A program made the position numbers and the translations under genes. Positions 16,594 through 25,401 of a DNA stretch of 64,000 nucleotides are shown piece after piece. The notes below the pieces were generated by a model. It saw only the letters and a program-made list of their open reading frames with translations. It did not search any database and had not been told where the DNA came from. The DNA comes from Sphingomonas sp. IC-11 (GTDB lineage Bacteria; Pseudomonadota; Alphaproteobacteria; Sphingomonadales; Sphingomonadaceae): contig NZ_JAJNDU010000001.1 of NCBI RefSeq assembly GCF_021043365.1, positions 954,164 through 1,018,163 on the forward strand, given 5' to 3'. Each line of letters starts with the position of its first letter. Positions within the stretch are counted from its first letter, which is position 1.

Positions 16594-17684
16594 TCCGTGG
16601 ATCCGGGAAAGTCGCGCCGCGTGCCGCTCGAGTCGAACAAGGTCCGATGGCGGGCGTGCGGTATATCTTCGCCCAAGGTATCCCGAAGATACAGGCTGCG
16701 CACCAATGTGTAGATTACGACCAGGATAGCCGCCGAGAAGAACAGGCCGAACAGCCCGAACACCGCGCCAATCGCAAGAATGGCGAACAGAGTGACCGCC
16801 GGGGGGATGGCCACGACGCGGCTCGTGACAAAGGGCGTGATGAAGTTCGTTTGTACCACACGTACGACCGCGAATACTGCCACGGTGAGTAGCACGTGAT
16901 GCAACGACTGGGTTGCGGCGAGCCCAAGCGCCGGCACCATCGCGGCGAGCGGGCCGACATAGGGGATGAACTCGCTCAAACCCGTCAAGAGCCCCAGCGC
17001 AGGGGAAGAGGGGACGCCCACCAGCCACAGGCCGAGTCCGACGAGCACACCCATGGTGGTCATCTGGATCAACTGCGCACGCAACCAGAGCCGGAGCGTG
17101 GAGGCTGTGTCGAGCAGAGCGTCTTCCATCACGGCTCGCTTGGATGGCGGCATTAGCAGCAGGAACCCGCGTTCATAGACCTTGGGATCCACTGCGAAGA
17201 AGATCGCGCCGACAAGGACCAGGAGCGCATTGAGGACGAACTGTCCCGCGCCTTCAGCAAGGCCTCCGATATCCTGCGCCACGCGGCTGCCGGCGAAGGC
17301 CGCCCGCACCGCATCCACTACCTTCGCGCCGACTGGAGAGGTGGAAAGCTGAGCGCCGAACTCGGACAATATGCCAGGCAGGCGGGTGACGAGTACGTTG
17401 ACCTGAGTCCGAAACTCGACGCCGAACAGCCAGCCCAGGAAGATGATAAGGGCAAGAACCGTGACAATGCCCGCGCCTAGCGCCGCCTTGGGGGGCAGAT
17501 GCAGGCGCTCTTCGTAGATCTCTGCGATGGCATGGATGACGATTGCACCCAGGATCGAACCGAAAGCCAGGATCAGCAGGTTGCCCGTGAAATACAGTGT
17601 CGCGGCTAGCGCAATAACGCCGAGTGTCAGGAACAATCGGCGGATATATCGGGCATCGTCTTCATCGGGGGAGAGCCGGTTCAT
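16590..17684 (-). CDS. AI-2E family (PerM-like) membrane transporter
   Basis: The 364-residue protein has about eight membrane segments and the family's layout. Two N-terminal helix pairs come first, then a soluble insert (VNVLVTRLPGILSEFGAQL onward, residues 112-170), then a C-terminal core with GLLTGLSEFIPYVGPLAAMVPA and FVTSRVVAIPPAVTLFAIL. Members range from autoinducer-2 exporters to sodium/proton antiporters, so the substrate is unknown. It is transcribed in the same direction as ctrA, with 97 bases between them. The cytoplasmic N-terminus is acidic (MNRLSPDEDDARY). Confidence 0.92.
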   Translation of the reverse strand: MNRLSPDEDDARYIRRLFLTLGVIALAATLYFTGNLLILAFGSILGAIVIHAIAEIYEERLHLPPKAALGAGIVTVLALIIFLGWLFGVEFRTQVNVLVTRLPGILSEFGAQLSTSPVGAKVVDAVRAAFAGSRVAQDIGGLAEGAGQFVLNALLVLVGAIFFAVDPKVYERGFLLLMPPSKRAVMEDALLDTASTLRLWLRAQLIQMTTMGVLVGLGLWLVGVPSSPALGLLTGLSEFIPYVGPLAAMVPALGLAATQSLHHVLLTVAVFAVVRVVQTNFITPFVTSRVVAIPPAVTLFAILAIGAVFGLFGLFFSAAILVVIYTLVRSLYLRDTLGEDIPHARHRTLFDSSGTRRDFPGSTD

Positions 17685-17722
17685 CGATCGTGAACGTGGC
17701 AGCAGCCGGGACGTTGCAGCAC

Positions 17723-18310
17723 CTAGGCGGCGCGGCCCGGGCGAACCTTCGGCTCGCTTGCCAGCCAGTCGGCCAGAGTCAGTTCACTGGTGGGCCGGGT
17801 ATCGGCGCTCATCCCGTTCTCCATCATCTCGAGCGCCCAGCTTGCCCGCTCATCGTGCTGGGATGCAACGAGGTCGCGAGGCACCCACAGATCATATTCG
17901 CGCATATGAGCATCAGCTGCCGTGAACAGCACGCAGATGTCTGCGGCGACTCCGATCAACACCAATCGGGAGACGCCGAGCCGCGGTAGCAATGCCGGCA
18001 ATGTCGTGGCGTAAAATCCGGAAGACTCCGGTTTGATGACAAAATAATCGTCCCCGCCAGGCTTTAGCTGCTCAATCAGCTCTCCTCCGGCGCCTTCACT
18101 CACGAACGCAACGAGCTCGCTCGGCTCATCATGCCAGCGGCCGTAATTGTCGTTGACGAAGATGACCGGCACATCGGCGTGTTTGGCCTGCTGACGCAGC
18201 GACCTGATCGCATCGATCATGGCGGCCACTGCCTCTTTCAGCTTTTCTCCACCGGTGAAATCAAAGGTATTGAGCAGATCGATAACGAGGATCGCAGCTT
18301 TGCCGTTCAT
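17723..18310 (-). CDS. Isochorismatase-like cysteine hydrolase
   Basis: The 195-residue alpha/beta protein carries the complete family triad: Asp11 (VIDLLNTF), Lys93 (VIKPESSGF) and Cys126 (AADICVLFTAAD). The cysteine indicates a nucleophilic amidase or nicotinamidase-type hydrolase rather than a true isochorismatase, which lacks it. The substrate is unknown. I start at the ATG ending at 18310, with AGG upstream; an in-frame GTG nine bases earlier is less likely. It ends 38 bases before the start of the AI-2E gene on the same strand, so the two may be cotranscribed. Confidence 0.9.
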   Translation of the reverse strand: MNGKAAILVIDLLNTFDFTGGEKLKEAVAAMIDAIRSLRQQAKHADVPVIFVNDNYGRWHDEPSELVAFVSEGAGGELIEQLKPGGDDYFVIKPESSGFYATTLPALLPRLGVSRLVLIGVAADICVLFTAADAHMREYDLWVPRDLVASQHDERASWALEMMENGMSADTRPTSELTLADWLASEPKVRPGRAA

Positions 18311-18687
18311 GCCAGACACCTAATTGTCGATGAGCGAACAACGATCCGGATCGGCTTTGGCCGCATGGTGCGAGTGCAACGTGCTGTTTTCGTTGAAGTT
18401 CGGAAGTAGATAAGCAAACGCCCGGATCGTTTCCGACCCGGGCGCCTGCGTGACGATTGCTCGTCAGCCCCCTTGTGCCTCCGCCCGCGCGCCTCATTTA
18501 TGAGGCGGGGCTGGAAGCTTTTCCCCGAACCACGGCCTTTTGCCTGTGTGCCAGTGCGATCATTGCTAGGTGGTCAAAACTGGGCCGTCCACGAAAATGA
18601 ACCGCAGCTAAACCGATTGCTCCCGCTATGTGATCATTTCGCAACAGCGCCGTTGCCAGCTTGCGAAGCCGTCGATAGACGCGGGCC
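18311..18687. other. Gene-free region with two hairpins
   Basis: The 377-base gap separates the divergent isochorismatase-like and lolC genes and must hold both promoters. Besides the hairpin at 18419-18444, there is a perfect 8-bp inverted repeat CGCCTCAT/ATGAGGCG with a 2-base loop at 18490-18507. A 63-codon minus-strand frame at 18498-18689 (beginning MARVYRRLRKLATALL) begins on the same bases as the lolC start codon. I do not accept it as a gene without further evidence. Confidence 0.5.
18419..18444 (-). terminator. Rho-independent-type hairpin, minus-strand orientation
   Basis: CGCCCGG (18419-18425) pairs with CCGGGCG (18438-18444), and an inner TCG/CGA extends the stem across an A-C mismatch. 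Read on the minus strand, the stem is followed by GTTTGCTTAT, a weak U-rich tail. On the plus strand no T tract follows. It would therefore end a transcript coming from the 18445-18690 side on the minus strand, where no accepted gene exists. Confidence 0.55.
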
Positions 18688-19938
18688 ATGATCCTGTCGC
18701 GCTACGAACGAATGATCGCGCGGCGCTATCTGCTTCCTGGGCGCGGCGAGCGCTTCATCGTTCTTGTTGCTGGTTTCAGCCTGGGCGCGGTGATGCTGGG
18801 GGTGGCGGCGCTCGTGATCGTGATGAGCGTCATGAACGGCTTTCGTGCCGAGCTTTTCGACAAAATCGTCGGGTTGAACGGCCATGCCGTGGTGCAGGGG
18901 ATCGGCGGCCGCCTCACCGACTGGCGCGATGTCGTTCGCGAGGCGGAGGCGACCCCTGGGGTGACCAGCGCGGTGCCGCTGGTCGAACAGCCGTTGATGT
19001 CCACCTACAACGGTCGGGTCGAGGCCGTGCTGGTTCGCGGCATGCGCTTGGAGGATCTGCGCTCCAACCAGACGATCGGCAACAAGGTCATCACCGGCAC
19101 GATCAGTTCGCTGACGCCTGGTTCGAACCGTGTGGCACTGGGCTCGCGGCTTGCCGAATCGCTCGGCGCGACGGTCGGATCGGAGATCACGCTGATCAAT
19201 CCGGCTGGCCAGACGACGCCGTTCGGCACGGTGCCGCGCTACGTCAACTATACCGTTGCCGCCGTGTTCGAGATCGGCGTCTACGATTTCGACAAGGCTT
19301 ATGTGATCATGCCGATGGAGGATGCGCAAACGCTCCTGCTGCTCGGTGATGCAGTCGGCATGATCGAGCTGGAAACGGTCGACGCTGACAAGGTCGGCCA
19401 GATCCTCGCGCCCCTTGCTGAAAAGGTGAGCCGGTTCGCGGTGGTCAGCGACTGGCGCCAGATGAACGCCCAGCTCTTCGAGGCGCTGGCAGTCGAGCGG
19501 GTGGCAATGTTCGTTGTCCTGTGCATCATCATCCTGGTCGCGGCCTTCAACATCGCTTCCTCACTCATCATGCTGGTGCGGGCGAAGACGCGCGACATCG
19601 CGATCCTTCGCACCATGGGCGCGACACGCGGCGCGATGATGCGGATCTTCATGACGGTGGGCGTCACGATCGGGGCGCTTGGGATCATTGCGGGGCTGAT
19701 TCTCGGTGCCCTCTTCCTGTTCTATCGTCAGGCAGTGGTGAATTTCGTCCAGTTCGTCACCGGGCAGGAGCTATGGGATCCATCGATCCGCTATCTCACG
19801 GAGCTTCCCTCCAAGCCCGACCCCGTGGAGATCGTCGCAATCGTGCTCATCACCGCGCTCATGACGCTGCTGGCAACCGTCTACCCGGCGTACAAGGCCG
19901 CGAGCACGGATCCTGTTCAGGTGCTGCGTTATGAATAA
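18688..19938 (+). CDS. lolC: Lipoprotein-releasing ABC transporter permease (LolC/LolE family)
   Basis: The 416-residue inner-membrane permease releases outer-membrane lipoproteins from the inner membrane to the carrier LolA. The first membrane helix is near residues 20-50 (FIVLVAGFSLGAVMLGVAALVIVMS), followed by a MacB-like periplasmic domain of about 210 residues. Three C-terminal helices surround ILRTMGATRGAMMRIF, the coupling segment to the ATPase. It ends VYPAYKAASTDPVQVLRYE, the family signature. lolD starts 39 bases downstream, so this is a lolC-lolD operon with one permease type, as in other alphaproteobacteria. Confidence 0.95.
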   Translation: MILSRYERMIARRYLLPGRGERFIVLVAGFSLGAVMLGVAALVIVMSVMNGFRAELFDKIVGLNGHAVVQGIGGRLTDWRDVVREAEATPGVTSAVPLVEQPLMSTYNGRVEAVLVRGMRLEDLRSNQTIGNKVITGTISSLTPGSNRVALGSRLAESLGATVGSEITLINPAGQTTPFGTVPRYVNYTVAAVFEIGVYDFDKAYVIMPMEDAQTLLLLGDAVGMIELETVDADKVGQILAPLAEKVSRFAVVSDWRQMNAQLFEALAVERVAMFVVLCIIILVAAFNIASSLIMLVRAKTRDIAILRTMGATRGAMMRIFMTVGVTIGALGIIAGLILGALFLFYRQAVVNFVQFVTGQELWDPSIRYLTELPSKPDPVEIVAIVLITALMTLLATVYPAYKAASTDPVQVLRYE

Positions 19939-19977
19939 GGCGATCGCAATCCTGTGGTCGGGTCGCGAGGTGTTGTC

Positions 19978-20649
19978 GTGACGCCCGTTCTGGAAACACA
20001 CGGACTGTCGCGCAGCTTCACGCAGGGCGAGGAGACCATCGACGTCTTGCGCGGCGTTGAACTGTCCGTCGCACCGGGTGAGATCGTGGCGTTGCTCGGC
20101 CCGTCCGGCTCGGGCAAATCGACGCTCCTTCAGGCTGTCGGGCTGCTGGAAGGCGGCTTCGAAGGATCGATCCGCATTTCTGGCGAGGAAGCGGCAAGGC
20201 TTGATGCGCATGGCCGCACCGTCGTTCGGCGGGATCATCTAGGGTTCGTATACCAGTTCCACCATCTGCTGCCCGACTTCAACGCCATCGAGAATGTGGT
20301 CCTGCCGCAGCTCATCCATGGCGCGGAGCGCGACGCGGCCGATGCACGTGCGCGGACGCTGCTGCAGGCGCTGGGGCTAGGGCACCGGCTGACCCACCGT
20401 CCCAGCCAATTGTCCGGTGGCGAGCAACAGCGCGTCGCAGTCGCCCGAGCACTCGCGAACCGCCCCGCTCTGGTCCTCGCCGACGAGCCGACAGGCAATC
20501 TGGATGAAAGCACGGCGGATCGTGTGCTGGCCGAATTTCTCCGATTAGTACGCGAGGAAGGCTCGGCCGCGCTGATCGCGACGCATAACGAGCGATTGGC
20601 GGCCAAGATGGACCGGGTCGTGCGCCTCCACGACGGGGTGCTGACGTAA
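19978..20649 (+). CDS. lolD: Lipoprotein-releasing ABC transporter ATPase LolD
   Basis: The 223-residue ATPase powers lipoprotein release with LolC. Walker A is GPSGSGKST at 41-49, the Q-loop lies in [14 protein letters not shown], the signature is [15 protein letters not shown], Walker B is [12 protein letters not shown], and the switch His lies in ATHNERLA. The start is a GTG at 19978 preceded by GAGG. A longer in-frame start at 19954 has no comparable RBS. The DEPTGNLD and HHLLPDF features are typical of the LolD/MacB branch. Confidence 0.95.
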   Translation: MTPVLETHGLSRSFTQGEETIDVLRGVELSVAPGEIVALLGPSGSGKSTLLQAVGLLEGGFEGSIRISGEEAARLDAHGRTVVRRDHLGFVYQFHHLLPDFNAIENVVLPQLIHGAERDAADARARTLLQALGLGHRLTHRPSQLSGGEQQRVAVARALANRPALVLADEPTGNLDESTADRVLAEFLRLVREEGSAALIATHNERLAAKMDRVVRLHDGVLT

Positions 20650-20747
20650 AGGCGAGGGCGTGTTCCAGCGCGTGGCGCGCGCGTTATTGCCTTGCGCGCA
20701 ATGGAATATAGGGCAACACCTCTCCAGTGAAGAATGGGAGAGGGTTC

Positions 20748-21227
20748 ATGACCGCGATCACCGACTTTCAAGTGAAGACCGCCGACGGTGGGCGAGCCTC
20801 CCTAGAGGAATATCGGGGCAAAGTGCTGCTGATCGTAAACACCGCCTCCAAATGCGGGTTCACGCCGCAATACGAGGGGCTGGAAGCGCTTCACCGCGAG
20901 TATGGCGACCGTGGCTTTGAGGTGCTCGCTTTCCCCTGCAACCAGTTCGGCGCGCAGGAGCCGGGCGACGCAGCCGAGATCGCAAACTTCTGTTCGCTCA
21001 CCTATGATGTGACGTTCCCGGTGTTCGCGAAGATCGACGTGAACGGCGCGCAGGCCGATCCCTTGTTCGAACGACTGAAGAGCGACGCTCCGGGTGTACT
21101 GGGCTCAAAAGCTATCAAGTGGAATTTCACGAAATTCTTGGTCAACCGCTACGGCGAAGTGGTCGATCGCTATGCGCCAACCACCAAGCCGGACGATATC
21201 CGCAAGGACATTGAGAAGCTGCTCTGA
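20748..21227 (+). CDS. Glutathione peroxidase family protein
   Basis: The 159-residue thiol peroxidase reduces hydrogen peroxide and organic hydroperoxides. The peroxidatic residue is Cys36 (NTASKCGFTPQY), so it is not a selenoprotein. FPCNQFGAQEPG supplies the active-site Gln, and KWNFTKFLV the Trp and Asn. Cys82 in FCSLTYDVTFPV fits the resolving cysteine of the thioredoxin-dependent branch. No signal peptide is present, so it acts in the cytoplasm. GGGAGAGGG precedes the ATG. The gene stands alone, converging with the HdeD-like gene. Confidence 0.95.
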   Translation: MTAITDFQVKTADGGRASLEEYRGKVLLIVNTASKCGFTPQYEGLEALHREYGDRGFEVLAFPCNQFGAQEPGDAAEIANFCSLTYDVTFPVFAKIDVNGAQADPLFERLKSDAPGVLGSKAIKWNFTKFLVNRYGEVVDRYAPTTKPDDIRKDIEKLL

Positions 21228-21245
21228 AGAATTCTGGGGAGCCGT

Positions 21246-21812
21246 CTAAGCCGGAAAGGTAAAGGGCGAGGCGCCTGAGCGATGATCCATGCCGGCCAAG
21301 ATTGCGGCGACGCCCCCGAACAGGAAGCTCACACCCAGGATGAAACCCGGGAGCGTCAGCGCCGAGAACGGGACGGTGCCGATGATGAGCAGCGCCAGCA
21401 GAATGTTGATCAGCCCGAGCAGCACCATCAGCCAACGGCGTCTCCGCATCCGAAATCCAAGCATGATCTCCAGCCCGCCTCGCAACAGCAACCATGAGGC
21501 GACCACGATCGTCAGCGAAATCGCGCCGGTAAGCGGGCGCGCGATCATGACCACCCCGGCCACGATCGAAAGAGCGCCGAGCAGAAGCGAATAGCCGCGG
21601 CTTTCCGCCCCGGTCCCACGAAGGCCGGCAACGAGCGAGAAGACGCCGGTGACCACAAAGGCGATGCCGATGACGAAGGTGGCGGCGATTGTCGCCGGGA
21701 ATGGCCAGAGCAGGGCCGCCAGCCCGAACAGCGCGGAGCTCACGCCATAGGCGATGATCCAACCCCATCCCGCGCCGGTGCTCGGCGCTTCGTCACGGCC
21801 CGTGTCGGTCAT
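21246..21812 (-). CDS. HdeD-family (DUF308) membrane protein
   Basis: The 188-residue protein has six hydrophobic helices arranged as three repeated pairs, for example IIAYGVSSALFGLAALLWP, AATFVIGIAFVVTGVFSLVAG and LLLGALSIVAGVVMIARP. This is the DUF308 pattern of HdeD, linked in E. coli to acid resistance. The start ending at 21812 follows GGGAGG at good spacing and was preferred to a start 14 codons upstream. The function in this organism is unknown. Confidence 0.88.
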   Translation of the reverse strand: MTDTGRDEAPSTGAGWGWIIAYGVSSALFGLAALLWPFPATIAATFVIGIAFVVTGVFSLVAGLRGTGAESRGYSLLLGALSIVAGVVMIARPLTGAISLTIVVASWLLLRGGLEIMLGFRMRRRRWLMVLLGLINILLALLIIGTVPFSALTLPGFILGVSFLFGGVAAILAGMDHRSGASPFTFPA

Positions 21813-21902
21813 CGCGCAGCCTCCCGTCAATCTGCCGCGAAACGGATCGGACATGGCGCAGTTCCGCTGGTCGAATCACGCCCCGGAAGGTAGGCGAAAA
21901 AG

Positions 21903-24900
21903 ATGCCGCATTCCGGGTTCGTACCGCTTCGTATCTTCTCCTCGTACACGATGCTCGACGGGGCGATCGACCCGAAGGCGATTGCGAAGCAAGCTGCGAA
22001 GCTCGGGTTTCCGGCCGCCGCGCTGACGGACCGCAACGGCCTTTATGCGGCCATGGCTTTTTCGGACGCGGCCTTTGGCGAAGGCGTGCAGCCGATCATC
22101 GGCACCATGCTCGGTATCGCGCGGCCGGACCTGCCGGAAGGGGTCGCGCCGGTCGTGGACTGGCTCGCGCTCTATGCCCAGGATGAGCGGGGCTATGACA
22201 ATCTTTGCGGGTTGGTCAGCGCCGCTCACCTCGACCGGCCGATCGACCTGCCGCCACACGTCTGCTTTGACGCGCTGATCGGAAAAACGGACGGTGTCAT
22301 TGCGCTGACGGCAGGCGGCGAGGGCGCACTGGCGCGGCTTTTTGCGGAGGATCAGCCTGCCAGGGCGAGCGCTTATGCCGACCGGCTCGCCGCTCTGTTT
22401 CCGGGCCGGGTATATGTGGAGTTGGTCCGGCGCGGGGACGACATTGAGGAGCGCGCAGAACAGGCGCTGGTCGATCTCGCCTACGACCGCGATCTGCCGC
22501 TTGTCGCCACCAATCCTTGTTGTTTCGCCGAACAGACGTTCGCCAAGGCGCATGATGCCATGCTTTGCATCGCGAATTCGACCTACGTCGAAAGCGACGA
22601 TCGCCCGCGCAGTTCGCCAGACGCCTGGATGAAGCCGGCAGATGCGATGCGCCGCTTGTTTGAAGATCTGCCAGAAGCGATCGCGAACACCATGGTGGTG
22701 GCCCAGCGCTGCGCCGTCGCTGCACCCAAGCGCAAGCCAATCCTGCCCAGCCTCGCCGGCGATCGCGAGGGCGAGGCCGCAATGCTGCGTGAGCGCTCAC
22801 ACGAAGGTCTGACGGCACGACTGCAGCGCATACAGGAACTCGCGACCGAGCCGCTGCCGGACGGTTGGCAGGAGGAATATCGCAAGCGGCTGGACTTCGA
22901 ACTGGATGTGATCATCCAGATGGGCTTCCCCGGTTATTTCCTGATCGTCGCCGATTTCATTCAATGGGCAAAGTCCCACGATATCCCCGTTGGCCCCGGT
23001 CGTGGTTCGGGCGCGGGCTCGGCGGTGGCTTGGGCGCTGACCATCACCGATCTCGACCCGCTGCAACTCGGCTTGCTGTTCGAGCGCTTCCTCAATCCAG
23101 AACGCGTGTCGATGCCGGACTTCGACATCGACTTCTGCGAAACGCGGCGCGGCGAAGTGATCCGCTACGTGCAGGAAAAATACGGGCGCGATCAGGTGGC
23201 GCAGATCATCACCTTCGGTAAGCTGAAGGCGCGCGCCGTGTTGAAGGACACCGGGCGCGTGCTTCAGATGAGCTATGGGCAGGTTGATCGTCTGGCCAAG
23301 CTGGTGCCCAATCATCCCACTGATCCTTGGACGCTGAAGCGCGCGATCGACGGCGTTGCTGAGCTCCATCGCGAATACGCGAACGACAATCAGGTTCGTC
23401 ACCTGCTGGATCTCGCGATGCAGCTGGAGGGCCTGCCGCGCCATTCCTCCACGCACGCGGCCGGCGTGGTCATTGGCGATCGGCCGCTCGCCCAGCTTGT
23501 GCCGCTCTATCGCGACCCGCGATCGGACATGCCTGTCACCCAATTCGACATGAAATATGTCGAGGGCGCCGGGCTGGTGAAGTTCGACTTTCTTGGCCTG
23601 AAGACGCTATCCGTTCTGAAACGTGGCCTGCAACTGCTGGAAAAGCGGGGCATTCATGTCGACTTGGATGCCCTGACCTGGGACGACGAGGCAGTCTATT
23701 CCCTTCTGCAGAAGGGCGACACCGTGGGCGTGTTCCAGCTCGAATCTGAAGGCATGCGCCGTACGCTGTCGGCCGTACGACCCACTAATTTCGGCGACAT
23801 CATCGCGCTCGTCTCGCTCTATCGGCCCGGTCCGATGGACAACATTCCATCGTTCGGACGCCGAAAGCAGGGCACCGAGCCGATCGATTATCCGCACCCT
23901 TTGCTTGAGCCGATCCTCGCCGAAACGTACGGCATCTTCGTCTATCAGGAACAGGTGATGCAGGCGGCGCAGGTGCTTGCCGGCTATTCCCTGGGCGGCG
24001 CCGACCTGCTTCGCCGCGCGATGGGCAAGAAGATCAAGGCGGAGATGGACGCGCAGCGCGCCACCTTCGTCGCCGGCTGTGCGGAGCATAATCAGATCCC
24101 GGCCGACCGGGCGAATGCGCTGTTCGACTTGATCGACAAGTTCGCCGGCTACGGCTTCAACAAGAGCCACGCGGCCGCTTACGCTCTGCTCGCCTACCAA
24201 ACGGCTTGGCTCAAAGCGCATTACCCCCACGAATTCTTCGCCGCGTCGATGGCCTACGACATCCATCAGACGGATAAGCTGGCGATCTTCTGTGATGACA
24301 TGCGGCGGCTCGGCGTTCGATGCCTCGCGCCCGACATCAATCGCAGCCAGGCCGATTTTGACGTCGAGGTGGACGAAGAAGGTCCTGCCGTCCGCTATGC
24401 GCTCGCTGCGCTCAAGTCAGTCGGCGAGGGCGCGATGGAAAAGCTGGTGGCGGAGCGGGACGCGAGCGGCCCCTTCGCTAGGCTCGACGATTTCGCCCGG
24501 CGGGTGGATCCGCGCCTGATCAACAAGCGGCAGCTGGAAACGCTGGCCGCGGGCGGCGCCTTCGATCCGATCGAGCCGAACCGAGCGGGCGTCTATGGTG
24601 TCGCAGAGACGATCCTCGCGGTTGCCGCGCGAACCCATGAGCAGCGGACGAGCGGACAGGGCGGATTGTTCGGCGATGCGGAACCTGCCGGCGACGCAAT
24701 CAAGCTTTCGGCGGCGGCTCGCTGGAGCATGGCGGAGAGAATGGAGCAGGAAAAGGAAGCGTTCGGCTTCTACTTCTCCTCTCATCCGGTGGATCGCCAC
24801 GCTCATTTGGCAAAGGCGAACGGGGCACGGCTTTATACCGCACTCGCCGAACTCGCGATCCCTGACGATGGTACGCGCGCGGGAGCCACCATGGCGGTGC

Positions 24901-25397
24901 TGGTGGAGGAGGCGCGCTGGCGTACCTCGGCGCGCGGCAAGCGCTATCTCATGGCCACGCTGAGCGATCAGAGCGGGCAGTTCATGGCGACCTGTTTCGA
25001 TGATGCCGTCGCTGCCGATCTCGAGGAAGCGGCGCGCGCCGGGGGCTGCGGCCTTGCCACGGTGGAGCTTGATCGTCGCCCCGGCGAGGAAACGCCCCGC
25101 GTCACAGTGAAGCGGATTCAGCCGTTCGAGACGCTGGCCTCTCTGGCCCGCTTCGTGATCGAGGTCGTGGTTGCGGAAACAACCGCCCTGACGGCGCTCG
25201 CGGCGTTGCTCGAGCATCAGCGTGGCGCACGAGGCGAGGTGATCGTGCGGGCACCGCTCGACGGCGGCGAGGCCAAGATTCTCCTTGGACGCGACTTCCT
25301 GCTGGACCTGGAACTGGTTCAGCGCATTGAGGATCTTCCCGGCGTGCAGCAGGTCACCCTGCGCCAGTCGGAAACGCGGCTAGCGCTGGTTGGGTAA
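21903..25397 (+). CDS. dnaE: DNA polymerase III alpha subunit
   Basis: The 1164-residue replicative polymerase has the usual order: PHP domain (1-280), C-family polymerase core (about 290-850), helix-hairpin-helix and OB domain near the C-terminus. The core shows GPGRGSGAGSAVAWAL, the catalytic pair in PDFDIDFCE, and the third Asp in FDFLGLKTL. The PHP domain is degenerate: the usual HxRxH near the N-terminus reads PLRIFS here, and TDH reads TDR. Metal-dependent PHP proofreading is therefore unlikely, and a separate epsilon exonuclease would be needed. The outer-membrane protein gene starts 5 bases after its stop. Confidence 0.97.
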   Translation: MPHSGFVPLRIFSSYTMLDGAIDPKAIAKQAAKLGFPAAALTDRNGLYAAMAFSDAAFGEGVQPIIGTMLGIARPDLPEGVAPVVDWLALYAQDERGYDNLCGLVSAAHLDRPIDLPPHVCFDALIGKTDGVIALTAGGEGALARLFAEDQPARASAYADRLAALFPGRVYVELVRRGDDIEERAEQALVDLAYDRDLPLVATNPCCFAEQTFAKAHDAMLCIANSTYVESDDRPRSSPDAWMKPADAMRRLFEDLPEAIANTMVVAQRCAVAAPKRKPILPSLAGDREGEAAMLRERSHEGLTARLQRIQELATEPLPDGWQEEYRKRLDFELDVIIQMGFPGYFLIVADFIQWAKSHDIPVGPGRGSGAGSAVAWALTITDLDPLQLGLLFERFLNPERVSMPDFDIDFCETRRGEVIRYVQEKYGRDQVAQIITFGKLKARAVLKDTGRVLQMSYGQVDRLAKLVPNHPTDPWTLKRAIDGVAELHREYANDNQVRHLLDLAMQLEGLPRHSSTHAAGVVIGDRPLAQLVPLYRDPRSDMPVTQFDMKYVEGAGLVKFDFLGLKTLSVLKRGLQLLEKRGIHVDLDALTWDDEAVYSLLQKGDTVGVFQLESEGMRRTLSAVRPTNFGDIIALVSLYRPGPMDNIPSFGRRKQGTEPIDYPHPLLEPILAETYGIFVYQEQVMQAAQVLAGYSLGGADLLRRAMGKKIKAEMDAQRATFVAGCAEHNQIPADRANALFDLIDKFAGYGFNKSHAAAYALLAYQTAWLKAHYPHEFFAASMAYDIHQTDKLAIFCDDMRRLGVRCLAPDINRSQADFDVEVDEEGPAVRYALAALKSVGEGAMEKLVAERDASGPFARLDDFARRVDPRLINKRQLETLAAGGAFDPIEPNRAGVYGVAETILAVAARTHEQRTSGQGGLFGDAEPAGDAIKLSAAARWSMAERMEQEKEAFGFYFSSHPVDRHAHLAKANGARLYTALAELAIPDDGTRAGATMAVLVEEARWRTSARGKRYLMATLSDQSGQFMATCFDDAVAADLEEAARAGGCGLATVELDRRPGEETPRVTVKRIQPFETLASLARFVIEVVVAETTALTALAALLEHQRGARGEVIVRAPLDGGEAKILLGRDFLLDLELVQRIEDLPGVQQVTLRQSETRLALVG

Positions 25398-25401
25398 GAG
25401 C

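Noticed and set aside
18498..18689. A 63-residue basic minus-strand protein before lolC
   Set aside because: Its start codon overlaps the lolC start and no RBS is evident. It is kept only as part of the small-RNA finding.
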